Shown here piece by piece: positions 18,373 through 26,274 of a stretch of 64,000 nt of DNA. The stretch lies in the NCBI GenBank assembly GCA_963829355.1, contig CAWHHZ010000008.1, forward strand, positions 186,001 through 250,000, given 5' to 3'. Position numbers and translations under genes: made by a program. The stretch comes from CAWHHZ01 sp963829355. GTDB taxonomy: Bacteria; Acidobacteriota; Thermoanaerobaculia; Gp7-AA8; JAHWKK01. Within the stretch, counting starts at the first letter, position 1. Each line of letters begins with the position of its first letter. Below the pieces are notes generated by a model. That model searched no databases and was not told the DNA's origin. It saw only the letters and a program-made list of their open reading frames with translations.

Positions 18373-18411
18373 CGGACGTGCGCCTCCGTAGTGGACCAGC
18401 TTCGACAGCGC

Positions 18412-18439
18412 AGCATAGCAGATGGACAACGCCTGTCAA
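18412..18439 (-). promoter_or_regulatory. pyrR promoter, sigma70-like
   Basis: On the minus strand TTGACA (18434-18439) and TATGCT (18412-18417) are spaced by 16 bp. The predicted start of transcription is near 18405, giving a leader of about 33 nt to pyrR. The AT-rich palindrome at 18459-18479 lies just upstream of the -35 box. Confidence 0.7.
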
Positions 18440-18458
18440 CGCGGCCATTTTATGCTTT

Positions 18459-18479
18459 TATGACATATATTATGTCATA
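18459..18479. promoter_or_regulatory. AT-rich palindrome, candidate operator
   Basis: Arms TATGACATA and TATGTCATA are separated by 3 bp. In a genome of about 60% G+C this is a striking AT-rich symmetric site. It lies between the divergent pyrR and M23 peptidase promoters, at about -55 relative to the predicted pyrR start, a position suited to an activator or a shared regulator. No regulator gene is adjacent. Confidence 0.55.
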
Positions 18480-18573
18480 GTAAATAAACCGACTTAGGGG
18501 AGCTTCATGCTGCCGAAGCATGGAAGCGAGCCGCTCCGGATCACCGCAACCCGTTTCTCCAGAATGGGTTACG

Positions 18574-18601
18574 TTGACAACTCTTCGAGATTGCGTAGAA
18601 T
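18574..18601 (+). promoter_or_regulatory. M23 peptidase promoter, sigma70-like
   Basis: TTGACA (18574-18579) and TAGAAT (18596-18601) are spaced by 16 bp. A hairpin, CACCTCA-CCCG-TGAGGTG (18609-18626), would lie at the very 5' end of the transcript, ahead of AGGAG and the ATG at 18658. Confidence 0.65.
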
Positions 18602-18657
18602 GGTCCCCCACCTCACCCGTGAGGTGTCTCGGCCAATCCACGCACTCAGGAGTTTCA

Positions 18658-19533
18658 ATGAGCGGACGTTTCTCAACGATCATCTTCGTTCCGCACGCCA
18701 GGGCGAAATTCAGGAAGCTTCGAATCTCGCACCGCGTGCTGGGCATCGCCAGCTTCATGCTGGGCAGCTCGCTCGTTCTCTCTCTCTTCTTCTCGGTCCA
18801 GTACTTCACCTCACTCTCTCAGGTCCACGAACTGAACCGCCTGAAGTCGGAGAACCGCGAGCTCCAGATCGCGAACGAGCAATTCAGCAAGTCAGTCGAA
18901 GATCTCCAGACGGAGCTCAAGTCCGTCGAAGAACGAACACGTAAGCTGGCCATCGTGGCCGGAATCAACCCCGTCGAGATGCGTACTCCGGGCGGCGTCG
19001 GCGGTATCGGCTCAGAGACGGAGATCGGGAGTCCTTATCAGGATGAGATCGATCGGATGAGCTTTCGCTCCCGCCGGCTCAAGACCGACATTTCCGTCCT
19101 CGAGCGCCGGCTGACCGAGCGCGATCGACTCTGGTCATCGACGCCGTCGATCGCACCGGTTCGCGGCATCCTCACCGACGGGTTCGGCAATCGTTCCGAC
19201 CCATTCACGGGACGCCCCGCGAGCCATGGCGGCATCGACATCTCCACGGGCCAGGGTCGCCCGATCATTGCACCGGCCGACGGAATCGTGGCCAAAGCCG
19301 ATTGGGCTTCCGGCTACGGGCAGGTCGTCTACCTCTCTCACGGATACGGCTACTCGAGCCGCTACGGCCACCTCTCAAAGATTGCCGTAAAGCCAGGCCA
19401 GAAGATCAAGCGTGGCGACACGATCGGCTACGTCGGATCCACCGGCCGGTCAACCGGACCGCACCTCCACTACGAAGTGCGAGTCAACGGCAACCCGGTC
19501 AATCCCTTCGAGTACATCCTCGACGCCTTCTGA
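18658..19533 (+). CDS. M23 family peptidase with N-terminal membrane anchor and coiled coil
   Basis: A LytM/M23 zinc peptidase-type protein that acts on, or regulates turnover of, peptidoglycan. After a basic start (MSGRFSTIIFVPHARAKFRK) comes one membrane helix (about residues 27-50), a coiled coil (60-105), and the C-terminal M23 domain: GILTDGFGNRSDPF, ASHGGIDIS (first zinc ligands), then STGRSTGPHLHYEVR (HxH). The active-site His-Asp and HLH are intact, so it may be catalytic. ATG 18658 is preceded by AGGAG at 5 bp; a longer frame from 18520 would cross the promoter. A clear terminator follows. Confidence 0.9.
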   Translation: MSGRFSTIIFVPHARAKFRKLRISHRVLGIASFMLGSSLVLSLFFSVQYFTSLSQVHELNRLKSENRELQIANEQFSKSVEDLQTELKSVEERTRKLAIVAGINPVEMRTPGGVGGIGSETEIGSPYQDEIDRMSFRSRRLKTDISVLERRLTERDRLWSSTPSIAPVRGILTDGFGNRSDPFTGRPASHGGIDISTGQGRPIIAPADGIVAKADWASGYGQVVYLSHGYGYSSRYGHLSKIAVKPGQKIKRGDTIGYVGSTGRSTGPHLHYEVRVNGNPVNPFEYILDAF

Positions 19534-19552
19534 TCCCGAGCCCGAACTCATC

Positions 19553-19586
19553 AAAGCCGCCGCCCGAAAGGCCGGCGGCTTTTTTT
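19553..19586 (+). terminator. Rho-independent terminator after M23 gene
   Basis: Stem AAGCCGCCG / CGGCGGCTT with a loop of about 10 bases, followed by a run of seven T. It lies 19 bp after the M23 stop. This is the clearest classical terminator in the window. Confidence 0.9.
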
Positions 19587-19650
19587 GTTCGGCGGCCCTT
19601 CCCATCCACCCGACGGCCTTCGACCTCCGGACCACCAATCACGAAAACCC

Positions 19651-20022
19651 GTCATCCTGAGCGCCTGCGAAGGATCTCGTACGGCATGACTCGAGGGAAC
19701 TTTCGGCGAGTATGATCCACGCGATCCTTCGCTGCGCTCAGAGGCTGTGAAAGAATCCAGCGTACCCTGCGTTACGGGCGCGGCGAGCGTCGAGCGCGCG
19801 AAGCAGTGACGAAGCGATGTGGTTCATCGGAAAGGAACTGCGACAACGCGATCGGCGACGCCCCGCCCGTAACCCTTTGGGCTGGTGGTGGTTACGGCCC
19901 GATCTCTGCGTCACTCGTCGTCACCGAGGAACCACCGCGACTCCTCCTCATTCCTTGAGCTCGAACCGTAAGCACCACCAGCGCAGGGCACGCTGGATTT
20001 TTTCACAGCCTCTCAGGATGAC
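19651..20022. repeat. REP-like palindrome (type A), split by a MITE
   Basis: Left part 19651-19741 (GTCATCCTGAGCGCCTGCGAAGG to GATCCTTCGCTGCGCTCAG) and right end CTCAGGATGACAG at 20012-20024. Removing the MITE and one CTCAG restores a standard type A palindrome. The 525 bp between the M23 gene and the kinase at 20059 hold the terminator, this repeat and the MITE. Confidence 0.85.
19742..20011 (+). mobile_element. MITE-like element, copy 2 (270 bp)
   Basis: Inverted copy of the element at 2027-2329, almost identical except for a 33-bp shorter interior. Ends are AGGCTGTGAAA and TTTCACAGCCT; flanking direct repeats are CTCAG (19737-19741 and 20012-20016). Both copies target the same symmetric site in the REP palindrome, one in each arm. 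An open frame of about 70 codons starting MWFIGKELR runs through both copies but is probably not a gene. Confidence 0.8.
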
Positions 20023-20058
20023 AGTTCCGCCCCGACTCGCTCAGGACTCCGGACTTCT

Positions 20059-21294
20059 TTACTCGACCGGCAACGTCACGACGAAGCTCGCGCCACTTCC
20101 TTCCCCTTGGCTCTCCGCACTCACGGACCCTCCATGGAGGTCTACGTAGTGCTTCACGAGAGACAAGCCCAGACCCAGCCCCTGAGATGCCTGGACCCCA
20201 TCGGCCTGATGCAACCGCTCGAAGATCAGGGGAAGCGTCTCCTGGTCGATTCCGATCCCCGTATCCCGCACGACAATCGACATCTCGCCATCTCCCTTCA
20301 CCAGATGGACCGAGACATCTCCCCCCTCGGGTGTGAACTTGATCGCGTTCGACAGAAGGTTCCACACCACCTGCCGCAGACGGTTTCGGTCTCCTTCGAG
20401 TCTTGCCGGCCCGTCAGACAGCCGCGTCTCGAAGTTCATCCGCTTCGAGTCGGCGGCAGGCCGCAGCATGTCGCTCGCTTCGCGGACGATCTCGTTGAGC
20501 TCCACGACTTCCCGCTCGAGCTTGATCTTGCCCGTCAGGATGCGTGAGACCTCCAGCAACTGATCGATGAGGTTGCTGAGCGCTTCACCGCTCTTCCGGA
20601 TCGAGGAGATGGCGGTCGCTTCCTCGGTTCCCAGCTCCGCATCCTTGAGAAAACTCGTCCACCCGAGGATCGATGTGAGCGGTGTGCGCAACTCGTGAGA
20701 GAGCAGAGCGAAGAAATCGTCGCGGGCGCGATTGGCTGCCTCCGCCTCTTCTCTCGCCACTCGCTCGCGATCGAGCGCACCGAGCAGTTCCTGGTTCTGG
20801 CGCTGGATCTCCTCGATCGGCGATCGCGGTCTGCCCCTGGTGAGCTCCCGGACCAGACTGGCGGTCCTCTCGGGACTCAGAGCAGGAGCGTCCTCCGGGA
20901 GCCATCTGGTGAGCCGGATCGTGGTTCCCTCTTTCGAGGTCTCGATATCGAGCTCGTCCATCAGTCGCCTGGAGCCGACGATTCCGAGGCCGAGACCGGA
21001 GCTCGACTGGTAACGACCCTCGAGTATCGCTCCGAGATCCTGAATGCCGCCGCCCGAGTCGCTCACGAAGATGTCGAGCCGGCCCCGTTCATGGTCATCC
21101 GTCGCGACGAACTCCACCTTGCCTCCGCCTGCGTACTGCAGAGCATTCCGTGCGATTTCCGAGACGGCAGTCGCGATCCTCGTGGCGTCTGCGCGAGAGA
21201 ATGAGAGCTCGCCGGCGATCTGGTCCGCGCGCTGGCGGACCATCACTACATCCTGCTCATTGGCAATTCTGACGGTAAGCAGCACCTCTCTCAT
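20059..21294 (-). CDS. Histidine kinase with N-terminal RsbT/RsbW-like ATPase domain
   Basis: Two ATP-binding modules are fused. Residues 1-130 are RsbT/RsbW-like (AVSEIARNALQYAGGG, VSDSGGGI, SSGLGLGIVGSRRL). After a coiled linker comes a standard kinase: H-box FFALLSHELRTPLTSI (phospho-His), N-box NLLSNAIKFTPEGG, VRDTGIGID and GLGLGLSLVKHYVDLHGG. No membrane segment is seen, so it is cytoplasmic. ATG 21294 overlaps the previous stop (ATGA) and has GGAGGAGG upstream; a GTG at 21312 is less likely. As the last gene of the stressosome operon it may be the signalling output. Its response regulator is not nearby. Confidence 0.85.
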   Translation of the reverse strand: MREVLLTVRIANEQDVVMVRQRADQIAGELSFSRADATRIATAVSEIARNALQYAGGGKVEFVATDDHERGRLDIFVSDSGGGIQDLGAILEGRYQSSSGLGLGIVGSRRLMDELDIETSKEGTTIRLTRWLPEDAPALSPERTASLVRELTRGRPRSPIEEIQRQNQELLGALDRERVAREEAEAANRARDDFFALLSHELRTPLTSILGWTSFLKDAELGTEEATAISSIRKSGEALSNLIDQLLEVSRILTGKIKLEREVVELNEIVREASDMLRPAADSKRMNFETRLSDGPARLEGDRNRLRQVVWNLLSNAIKFTPEGGDVSVHLVKGDGEMSIVVRDTGIGIDQETLPLIFERLHQADGVQASQGLGLGLSLVKHYVDLHGGSVSAESQGEGSGASFVVTLPVE

Positions 21295-22340
21295 CCGCCA
21301 GTCCTCCTCCACACGGTGACGCAGACATCATCCGTGCGCCGTTCGCAATCACGCAGCAGCACACCGGCGATGACCGCGGGATGTCTCACCCTCAGTCCCC
21401 GGAAGTCGTCGAGACTCCACTTCGTCCTCAACCCGTCGCTGTGGATGATCAGGATCGAGTCCTCGGGGCAATCGTAGCTGAACTGCCGGTTCCTGCCTGC
21501 GCGGTGCCCCGCAGTCCCGTTCATCGAAACGAGCGACTGCGTCTGTTCCTCTTCCACCAGAATGCCGCGGACGTTGCCGAGCCCGCAGTAGTCGATCCTT
21601 CCGCCATTCCCCACATCTGCAATCGATACGGCCGCTCCTCTCGTGTGCCGGAGCGCCTCATGGATTCGCTCGAGACTCGACACGGGCGATTCGGACGTGG
21701 TGGTGCGAAAGCGCCGGACCGCCTCGATCGATGCCTCTGCCGCCGCGTACCCATGCCCGAGGCCATCGGCCACGATGATGCGAAACCCTCCGTCGACCGG
21801 GCTTGCCGCCCAGGAGTCGCCGGACACTTCCTCGCCATTTCGCGGGAGGCAGATCGCGGAGAGCGACCGGATCGGCTCCGGCAGATGTTCCCGGTCGCGG
21901 GTGATCCGCGACATCATCACCGTTCCCTCCCCATTCCGGGAATGAGCGTCGAATTGATCGGACAGACGTCGAATACCTCCGAGTCCAACCCCGCTCGTTC
22001 CCGCCGTGGAGTGCCCGTCCTGCAGCGCCCGTGGGATGTCCGGAATCCCGGGGCCCGAGTCGATCGAGATGATCTCGAGCGCCGGAAGAGGTCCTGAGAT
22101 CTTCGTGACGACAATCGCTCCCTCTCCCGCATGGCGCACGATATTGTTCCCGTACTCGGTCACGACCAGCGCTGTTCGTTCGGCGTCTTCCTCGTCAAAA
22201 CCCGCTCGAACCGCGGCTCCCCGAACCGCACGGCGCGCCTCACCCACGTCCGCATCATGACCGATCGGCAATCGGACAGACTGAGTGCCGTCATCGAATC
22301 TCTGCCCCTGGGGTGAGTCTTCCCTGACGAAAAAGTGCAT
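21291..22340 (-). CDS. RsbW/RsbT-like ATPase fused to RsbX-like PP2C phosphatase
   Basis: The N-terminal half is a GHKL ATPase: TALVVTEYGNNIVRHAGEG (N-box), IDSGPGIPDI and TSGVGLGGIRRL. The C-terminal half is a SpoIIE/RsbX-type phosphatase: GFRIIVADGLGHGYAAAEAS, then SILIIHSDGLRTKW and DDVCVTVWR, with metal-binding Asp residues in place. RsbX resets the stressosome by dephosphorylating RsbR and RsbS; this protein could both switch and reset. The start overlaps the rsbT stop by one base (TAATG). 349 residues. Confidence 0.85.
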   Translation of the reverse strand: MHFFVREDSPQGQRFDDGTQSVRLPIGHDADVGEARRAVRGAAVRAGFDEEDAERTALVVTEYGNNIVRHAGEGAIVVTKISGPLPALEIISIDSGPGIPDIPRALQDGHSTAGTSGVGLGGIRRLSDQFDAHSRNGEGTVMMSRITRDREHLPEPIRSLSAICLPRNGEEVSGDSWAASPVDGGFRIIVADGLGHGYAAAEASIEAVRRFRTTTSESPVSSLERIHEALRHTRGAAVSIADVGNGGRIDYCGLGNVRGILVEEEQTQSLVSMNGTAGHRAGRNRQFSYDCPEDSILIIHSDGLRTKWSLDDFRGLRVRHPAVIAGVLLRDCERRTDDVCVTVWRRTGG

Positions 22341-22750
22341 TACCTGCGACCTCTTTTCAAGATCGTGACCACCGTTCCCTCGTTTGCGGCCGATTTGATC
22401 TCGAAGTGATCCACGAGCCGCTTCGCCCCTCCGAGCCCGAGGCCGAGGCCCTTGGCCGTCGTGAATCCATCCGTCATCGCGAGATCGATCTCCGCGATCC
22501 CGGCACCACGGTCCTCGAAAATCACCCGCAGCGCGGGAACACCCTTGTCATCGAGGAGCTCGATTCGAGCTTCGCCTCCCCCGCCATGCCGGAGAACGTT
22601 GCGGCTGAGCTCACTGACGGCTGTTGCGAACTTCGTCTGCTCCAGAACGGAAAGGTTGATCTCGGCCGAGAGATCCTTGATCCGCTTTCTAATCGCTAGC
22701 AGATCGGGATTGTTCTTGAGCTGAAACAGTTCCTCGCGCGGCGCGCCCAT
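22340..22750 (-). CDS. rsbT: Serine/threonine kinase RsbT
   Basis: RsbT is the switch kinase held in the stressosome; on stress it phosphorylates RsbS and RsbR and leaves to activate its target. The 136 residues match RsbT length and contain KFATAVSELSRNVLRHGGGG (N-box), FEDRGAGIAEIDLA (G1) and TTAKGLGLGLGGAKRLVDHFEI (G2). ATG 22750 lies seven bases after the rsbS stop. The long upstream frame to 22918 overlaps rsbS and is not real. Confidence 0.93.
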   Translation of the reverse strand: MGAPREELFQLKNNPDLLAIRKRIKDLSAEINLSVLEQTKFATAVSELSRNVLRHGGGGEARIELLDDKGVPALRVIFEDRGAGIAEIDLAMTDGFTTAKGLGLGLGGAKRLVDHFEIKSAANEGTVVTILKRGRR

Positions 22751-22757
22751 CAGAGAT

Positions 22758-23114
22758 TCAGGAAGCGTTCTTCTGAAGAAGCTGCATTCCCCGCTCGACG
22801 TCGAGCGCCGTTCGAACCCCGTCGAGTGAGAGCCCGAGCTCGACCATGGTGATCGCGACGGCGGGCCGCATTCCGACCACCACGGTCTCGGCATCGAGCA
22901 CGCGCGCCATCGAGGCAATATTCGCGATCATTCTTCCCATGAAGGAGTCGACGACATCGAGCGACGAGATGTCGAGAAGAACTCCTTTGGCGTGAGTGTC
23001 GGCGATCCTGGAAGTCAGATCGTCCTGGAGCTGCAGGGCGAGCTGGTCGTGCATGTCGACCTGGATGGACACGATCAGGAACTTGTCCATCTTGAGAATG
23101 GGGATCTTCTCCAT
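22758..23114 (-). CDS. rsbS: Stressosome STAS scaffold protein RsbS
   Basis: RsbS is the single-domain STAS core of the stressosome. The 118 residues begin EKIPILKMDKFLIVSIQ, and the phosphorylated serine is Ser57 in DISSLDVVDSFMGR, matching Ser59 of B. subtilis. ATG 23114 gives the typical length. The start lies seven bases after the rsbR stop. Confidence 0.93.
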   Translation of the reverse strand: MEKIPILKMDKFLIVSIQVDMHDQLALQLQDDLTSRIADTHAKGVLLDISSLDVVDSFMGRMIANIASMARVLDAETVVVGMRPAVAITMVELGLSLDGVRTALDVERGMQLLQKNAS

Positions 23115-23121
23115 GGAAAGA

Positions 23122-23982
23122 TCAGCCTCCGATCCTGGTGATGCCGTAGCCAACCTTCTTCAGAGCGGTCGTGAACGCGTCGGAGATCGAAGACTTCGTC
23201 ACGACGGTTCCGAGATCCACTCCGAGGTGCACGATTGTCTGCGCGATCTGGGGACGGATCCCACTGATGATGCACTCCGCCCCCATCAGTTTGGCAGCCG
23301 CGATCGTCTTGAGCAGATGCTGCGCAACCAGCGTATCCACGGTGGGCACGCCCGTTATATCGATAATGGCGATCGATGCACCCGTACGCACGATCTCCTC
23401 GAGAAGACTCTCGGTGACGACCTGTGCGCGGGAGCTGTCGAGCGTTCCGATCAGCGGCAGCGCCAGGATCTCATCCCAGAGCTGGACCACCGGCGTCGAG
23501 AGCTCCATCAGCTCCTGTTGCTGGCGGGCGATGATCTGCTCCCGGCTCTCGATATAGATCTGATTGGTGTAGAGGCCGAGCCTGTCGAAGAGCATCGAGG
23601 TGTTCCAGATCTCGTCGGAGAGGGATTCCCAGTCGTCGCCATACGACTCGCGAAGCTCGTCGATCAAAGGCTGCTTGAGCGCCAGGGTGAACAGCGCATT
23701 CTCGGTGGGAGAGAGTCCCTTCTTGACACGCGACCGGGTCTGCCCTTCCAGAAAGCCCCGTACCTCGTCCCATTCGCCCGCATCGAAGTCGGAGGTCGCG
23801 CTCCTCTTCAGAGCCGCTCCCAGAAGCGACAGAAACTCCTTCGACTCTTTCTTGACCTCCGCTTCCTTCAGCACGTCGGTGCGAAGTTCCTCCTCCGTGA
23901 GTTGCAGATTGATCCATTCGCGGAGAATCTCCGGTTCCTTTTCCTCGATGATCCGGGAGAGTCTTTCAAGGCTGTTCGGCAT
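23122..23982 (-). CDS. rsbR: Stressosome sensor protein RsbR with RsbRD-type N-terminus
   Basis: RsbR proteins project variable N-terminal sensor domains from the stressosome shell. The C-terminal STAS domain (about residues 165-280) has LPLIGTLDSSRAQ and DITGVPTVDTLVAQHLL, which contain the two regions phosphorylated by RsbT. The N-terminal half (REWINLQLTEEELRTDVLKE, SRVKKGLSPTE) is all-helical and resembles the RsbRD_N domain, not the globin fold. ATG 23982 is preceded by AAGGAG at 8 bp, so it is the first gene of this operon. The signal sensed is unknown. Confidence 0.92.
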   Translation of the reverse strand: MPNSLERLSRIIEEKEPEILREWINLQLTEEELRTDVLKEAEVKKESKEFLSLLGAALKRSATSDFDAGEWDEVRGFLEGQTRSRVKKGLSPTENALFTLALKQPLIDELRESYGDDWESLSDEIWNTSMLFDRLGLYTNQIYIESREQIIARQQQELMELSTPVVQLWDEILALPLIGTLDSSRAQVVTESLLEEIVRTGASIAIIDITGVPTVDTLVAQHLLKTIAAAKLMGAECIISGIRPQIAQTIVHLGVDLGTVVTKSSISDAFTTALKKVGYGITRIGG

Positions 23983-24213
23983 ATGTGAGCTCCTTCCGAT
24001 CTGAGCGACCGGCGGTTTTTGTATTCAATCGCCGTACCTCCCAATAAGACTGCACTTCCCCTCCCATAGACCGAGTGCAGCCAGTATCGTCCGGCGGCAA
24101 CACGAAGATGATGACGCCGGCTTTGGTCGACGACCATCCGACCGACCGACGACAGCCGCGTCTTACTCTCACCCTCTTCTATTGTGATCACCTTCGCGTA
24201 CAATGAGGGAATC

Positions 24214-25919
24214 TTGTCGAGCCTCAAGATCCCCGACGGTACTCTGATCTCGCACTATCGAATTGATTCCCAGATCGGTGCGGGAGGAATGGGCGAGGTC
24301 TACAAGGCGCACGACACCACACTCGAGCGGTTCATCGCCCTCAAGGTCCTCCCGCCCTCGGTTCTCACCTCCTCCGACAGGGTCCGCCGCTTCGTCGGTG
24401 AGGCGAAATCCGCTTCGGCGCTCAACCATCCTCACATCGTCACGATTCATGAGATCGGTCAGGCCACCCTCGAGTACGAGGGAACGGGCGAAGAGAAGAT
24501 CCACTACATCGCGATGGAGTTCATCGACGGGACAACTCTTCGAAATCACATCTATCGCGACACCGAGCTCAAGCGGCTCGTCGAACTGATGGCGCAGTGC
24601 GCCGATGGCCTGGCCAAGGCGCACAACGCCGGAATCGTCCATAGAGATCTGAAACCGGACAACATCATGATCACGACCGATGGCTACGCCAAGATCGTGG
24701 ACTTCGGTCTCGCCAAGCTGACCGAGAAGGAATCGGGCAGAGGGGACAACGTGGAGAACACCGAGGAGGGGATGATTCTCGGTACCGCGGGCTATATGTC
24801 TCCCGAGCAGGTCCAGGGAAAGCTCGTCGACCAGCGCTCCGATATCTTCTCGTTCGGCTGCATCCTTTTCGAGTGCGCGACACAGACCAAACCGTTTCAA
24901 TCGGAGACCGCCATCGACACGATGCATCGGATCGTCTTCGGACAGCCTCACGCAATCGGCGAACTGAATCCTGACGCTCCCGAAGAGCTCGCACGGATCG
25001 TCCGGAAGTGTCTGGCGAAAGATCCGGACGAGCGCTATCAGTCGATCAAGGAAATTGCCGTAGACCTGAAGAACCTCGCGCGAAACTGGGATCAGCAGTT
25101 GACGATCAGCGGACACGCCATGTCGTTCGCTCCTGCATTTCCCACCGCTGGCGGCCGGACCACATCCCCCGGCACGCAGTCGCTCGAGGATATCCAGCAG
25201 AAGCCAGCCTCACTTCCTGCTGCTCCGAGCGAGTCGCCGGAAAGAGATCCCCATCCCGCGCCGCCACATCCCGGTCGGTCGCTGGGTCTTCCGAACCGTA
25301 CTGCTGCTCGTCATCGTGACGGTCGGGTGGCTCTGGTACAGCCACCCGGACCTGTCCGGACTCGACTCCGGACCACTCGAGACTCTGCCGGCGACAGCAG
25401 GGCACGAGCCGGGAGAGGTCGAGTGGAGCTGGCTCGCGCGCGAAGAAATCGCCGTGCCCGTCCGCGTGGCAGCCGTAGCCGCTCTCGATCCGGGCTTCAT
25501 GAATCGCAAACCCCCGACGAGTCAATGATCTCAAAAAGGAAGGCGCCATTGCCGAGCTCTTCCAACAGCGCCGGATTCCCGGACTGAGTCCGATCAGCCG
25601 GGCCGTTGCGAGCAACGTCGTGCTCGAGCCCGGCCCCCTGAACGGTCTGCAGTCGTACGTCGTCGCTTTCGACCTCGAGCGCTCGCTTCCCCGCACGCGA
25701 ATTCTCGAGCTCTACATCAACTCCATCGAGTTCCAGCCGGATCTGATCGGCGTCGATGCGGCGGCCAGACATTACTTCGGCAAATCTGCAGCGAATCTGA
25801 ACGAGAAGGAGGCAGCTCTCCTGATCGCATCGATCGGAGAGCCCGATGCGGATCTGCGCCAGCCACCCGAATGGCTTGTCGCCAAGAGCGACTCGCTGCT
25901 GGAGCAGATGAAGGACTGA
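24214..25919 (+). CDS. Ser/Thr protein kinase - membrane helix - degenerate GT51 domain; two frameshifts
   Basis: Residues 1-290 are a PknB-like kinase: IGAGGMGEVYKA, VHRDLKPDN, DFGLAKL, GTAGYMSPEQ. After a Pro-rich linker an extra base near 25240 moves the frame to one encoding KEIPIPRRHIPVGRW and a membrane helix (VFRTVLLLVIVTVGWLWY). A second extra base in a C-run near 25513 moves it to a GT51-like C-terminus: RTRILELYINSIEF, GVDAAARHYFGKSAANL, EKEAALLIAS. Corrected length is about 567 residues. The GT51 catalytic region looks lost: the EDxxFxxHxG box reads LDPGFMNRK and GGSTITQQ is absent. It may therefore bind peptidoglycan precursor rather than polymerise it. TTG 24214 follows GAGGG; GTG 24184 is an alternative. 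Confidence 0.75.
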
Positions 25920-26082
25920 TCCGTTTGCAATCCGGGACTCGCCACGCCTCAGTCCGGCCCGATAGCCCTGCCCCCCATTTCTTACCAGCCTTCTACTGCG
26001 GCGACGGACAGCGGCGCGGCTGCTGTGTTGCGCTCGGCTCGAGACTGTCTGAAAACTCAGATCGGGATTCGCGACCGCTTCC

Positions 26083-26259
26083 TTTGGAGTGCTGCGCTCG
26101 CCGAAGGACGAGCTCAGCTTTACATCAGGCCACCTTGCAGGCTACGGAGAGTTTCAAATCGCGATGGAAATGTCATATTTGTGCCGATTGCGGCCTCGAT
26201 AACGATTTCCCGGGACCAAAGCGGTGCTCGTCCTTCGGCGAGCACCGCACTCCAAATGA
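26083..26259. repeat. Long inverted repeat, convergent gene end
   Basis: Left arm TTTGGAGTGCTGCGCTCGCC...GACGAGC and right arm GCTCGTCC...GGCGAGCACCGCACTCCAAA are nearly complementary over about 38 bp, with about 95 bp between. It is a different family from types A and B. It lies between the convergent kinase-GT51 and GT-C genes. The rest of 25920-26274 shows no gene; small open frames there are in random-looking sequence. Confidence 0.7.
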
Positions 26260-26274
26260 GAGCCTCGATCGTAG

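Noticed and set aside
18373..18411. PyrR-binding attenuator in the pyrR leader
   Set aside because: The predicted leader is about 33 nt, with no terminator/antiterminator pair; the long hairpins in this interval are upstream of the promoter.
19817..20149. Open frame starting MWFIGKELR within the MITE, also open in copy 1 (2003-2254, minus strand)
   Set aside because: It spans the inverted ends and runs into REP sequence; composition is Arg/Pro/Trp-rich and it exists only because the two elements are nearly identical. No ribosome site. Treated as non-coding.
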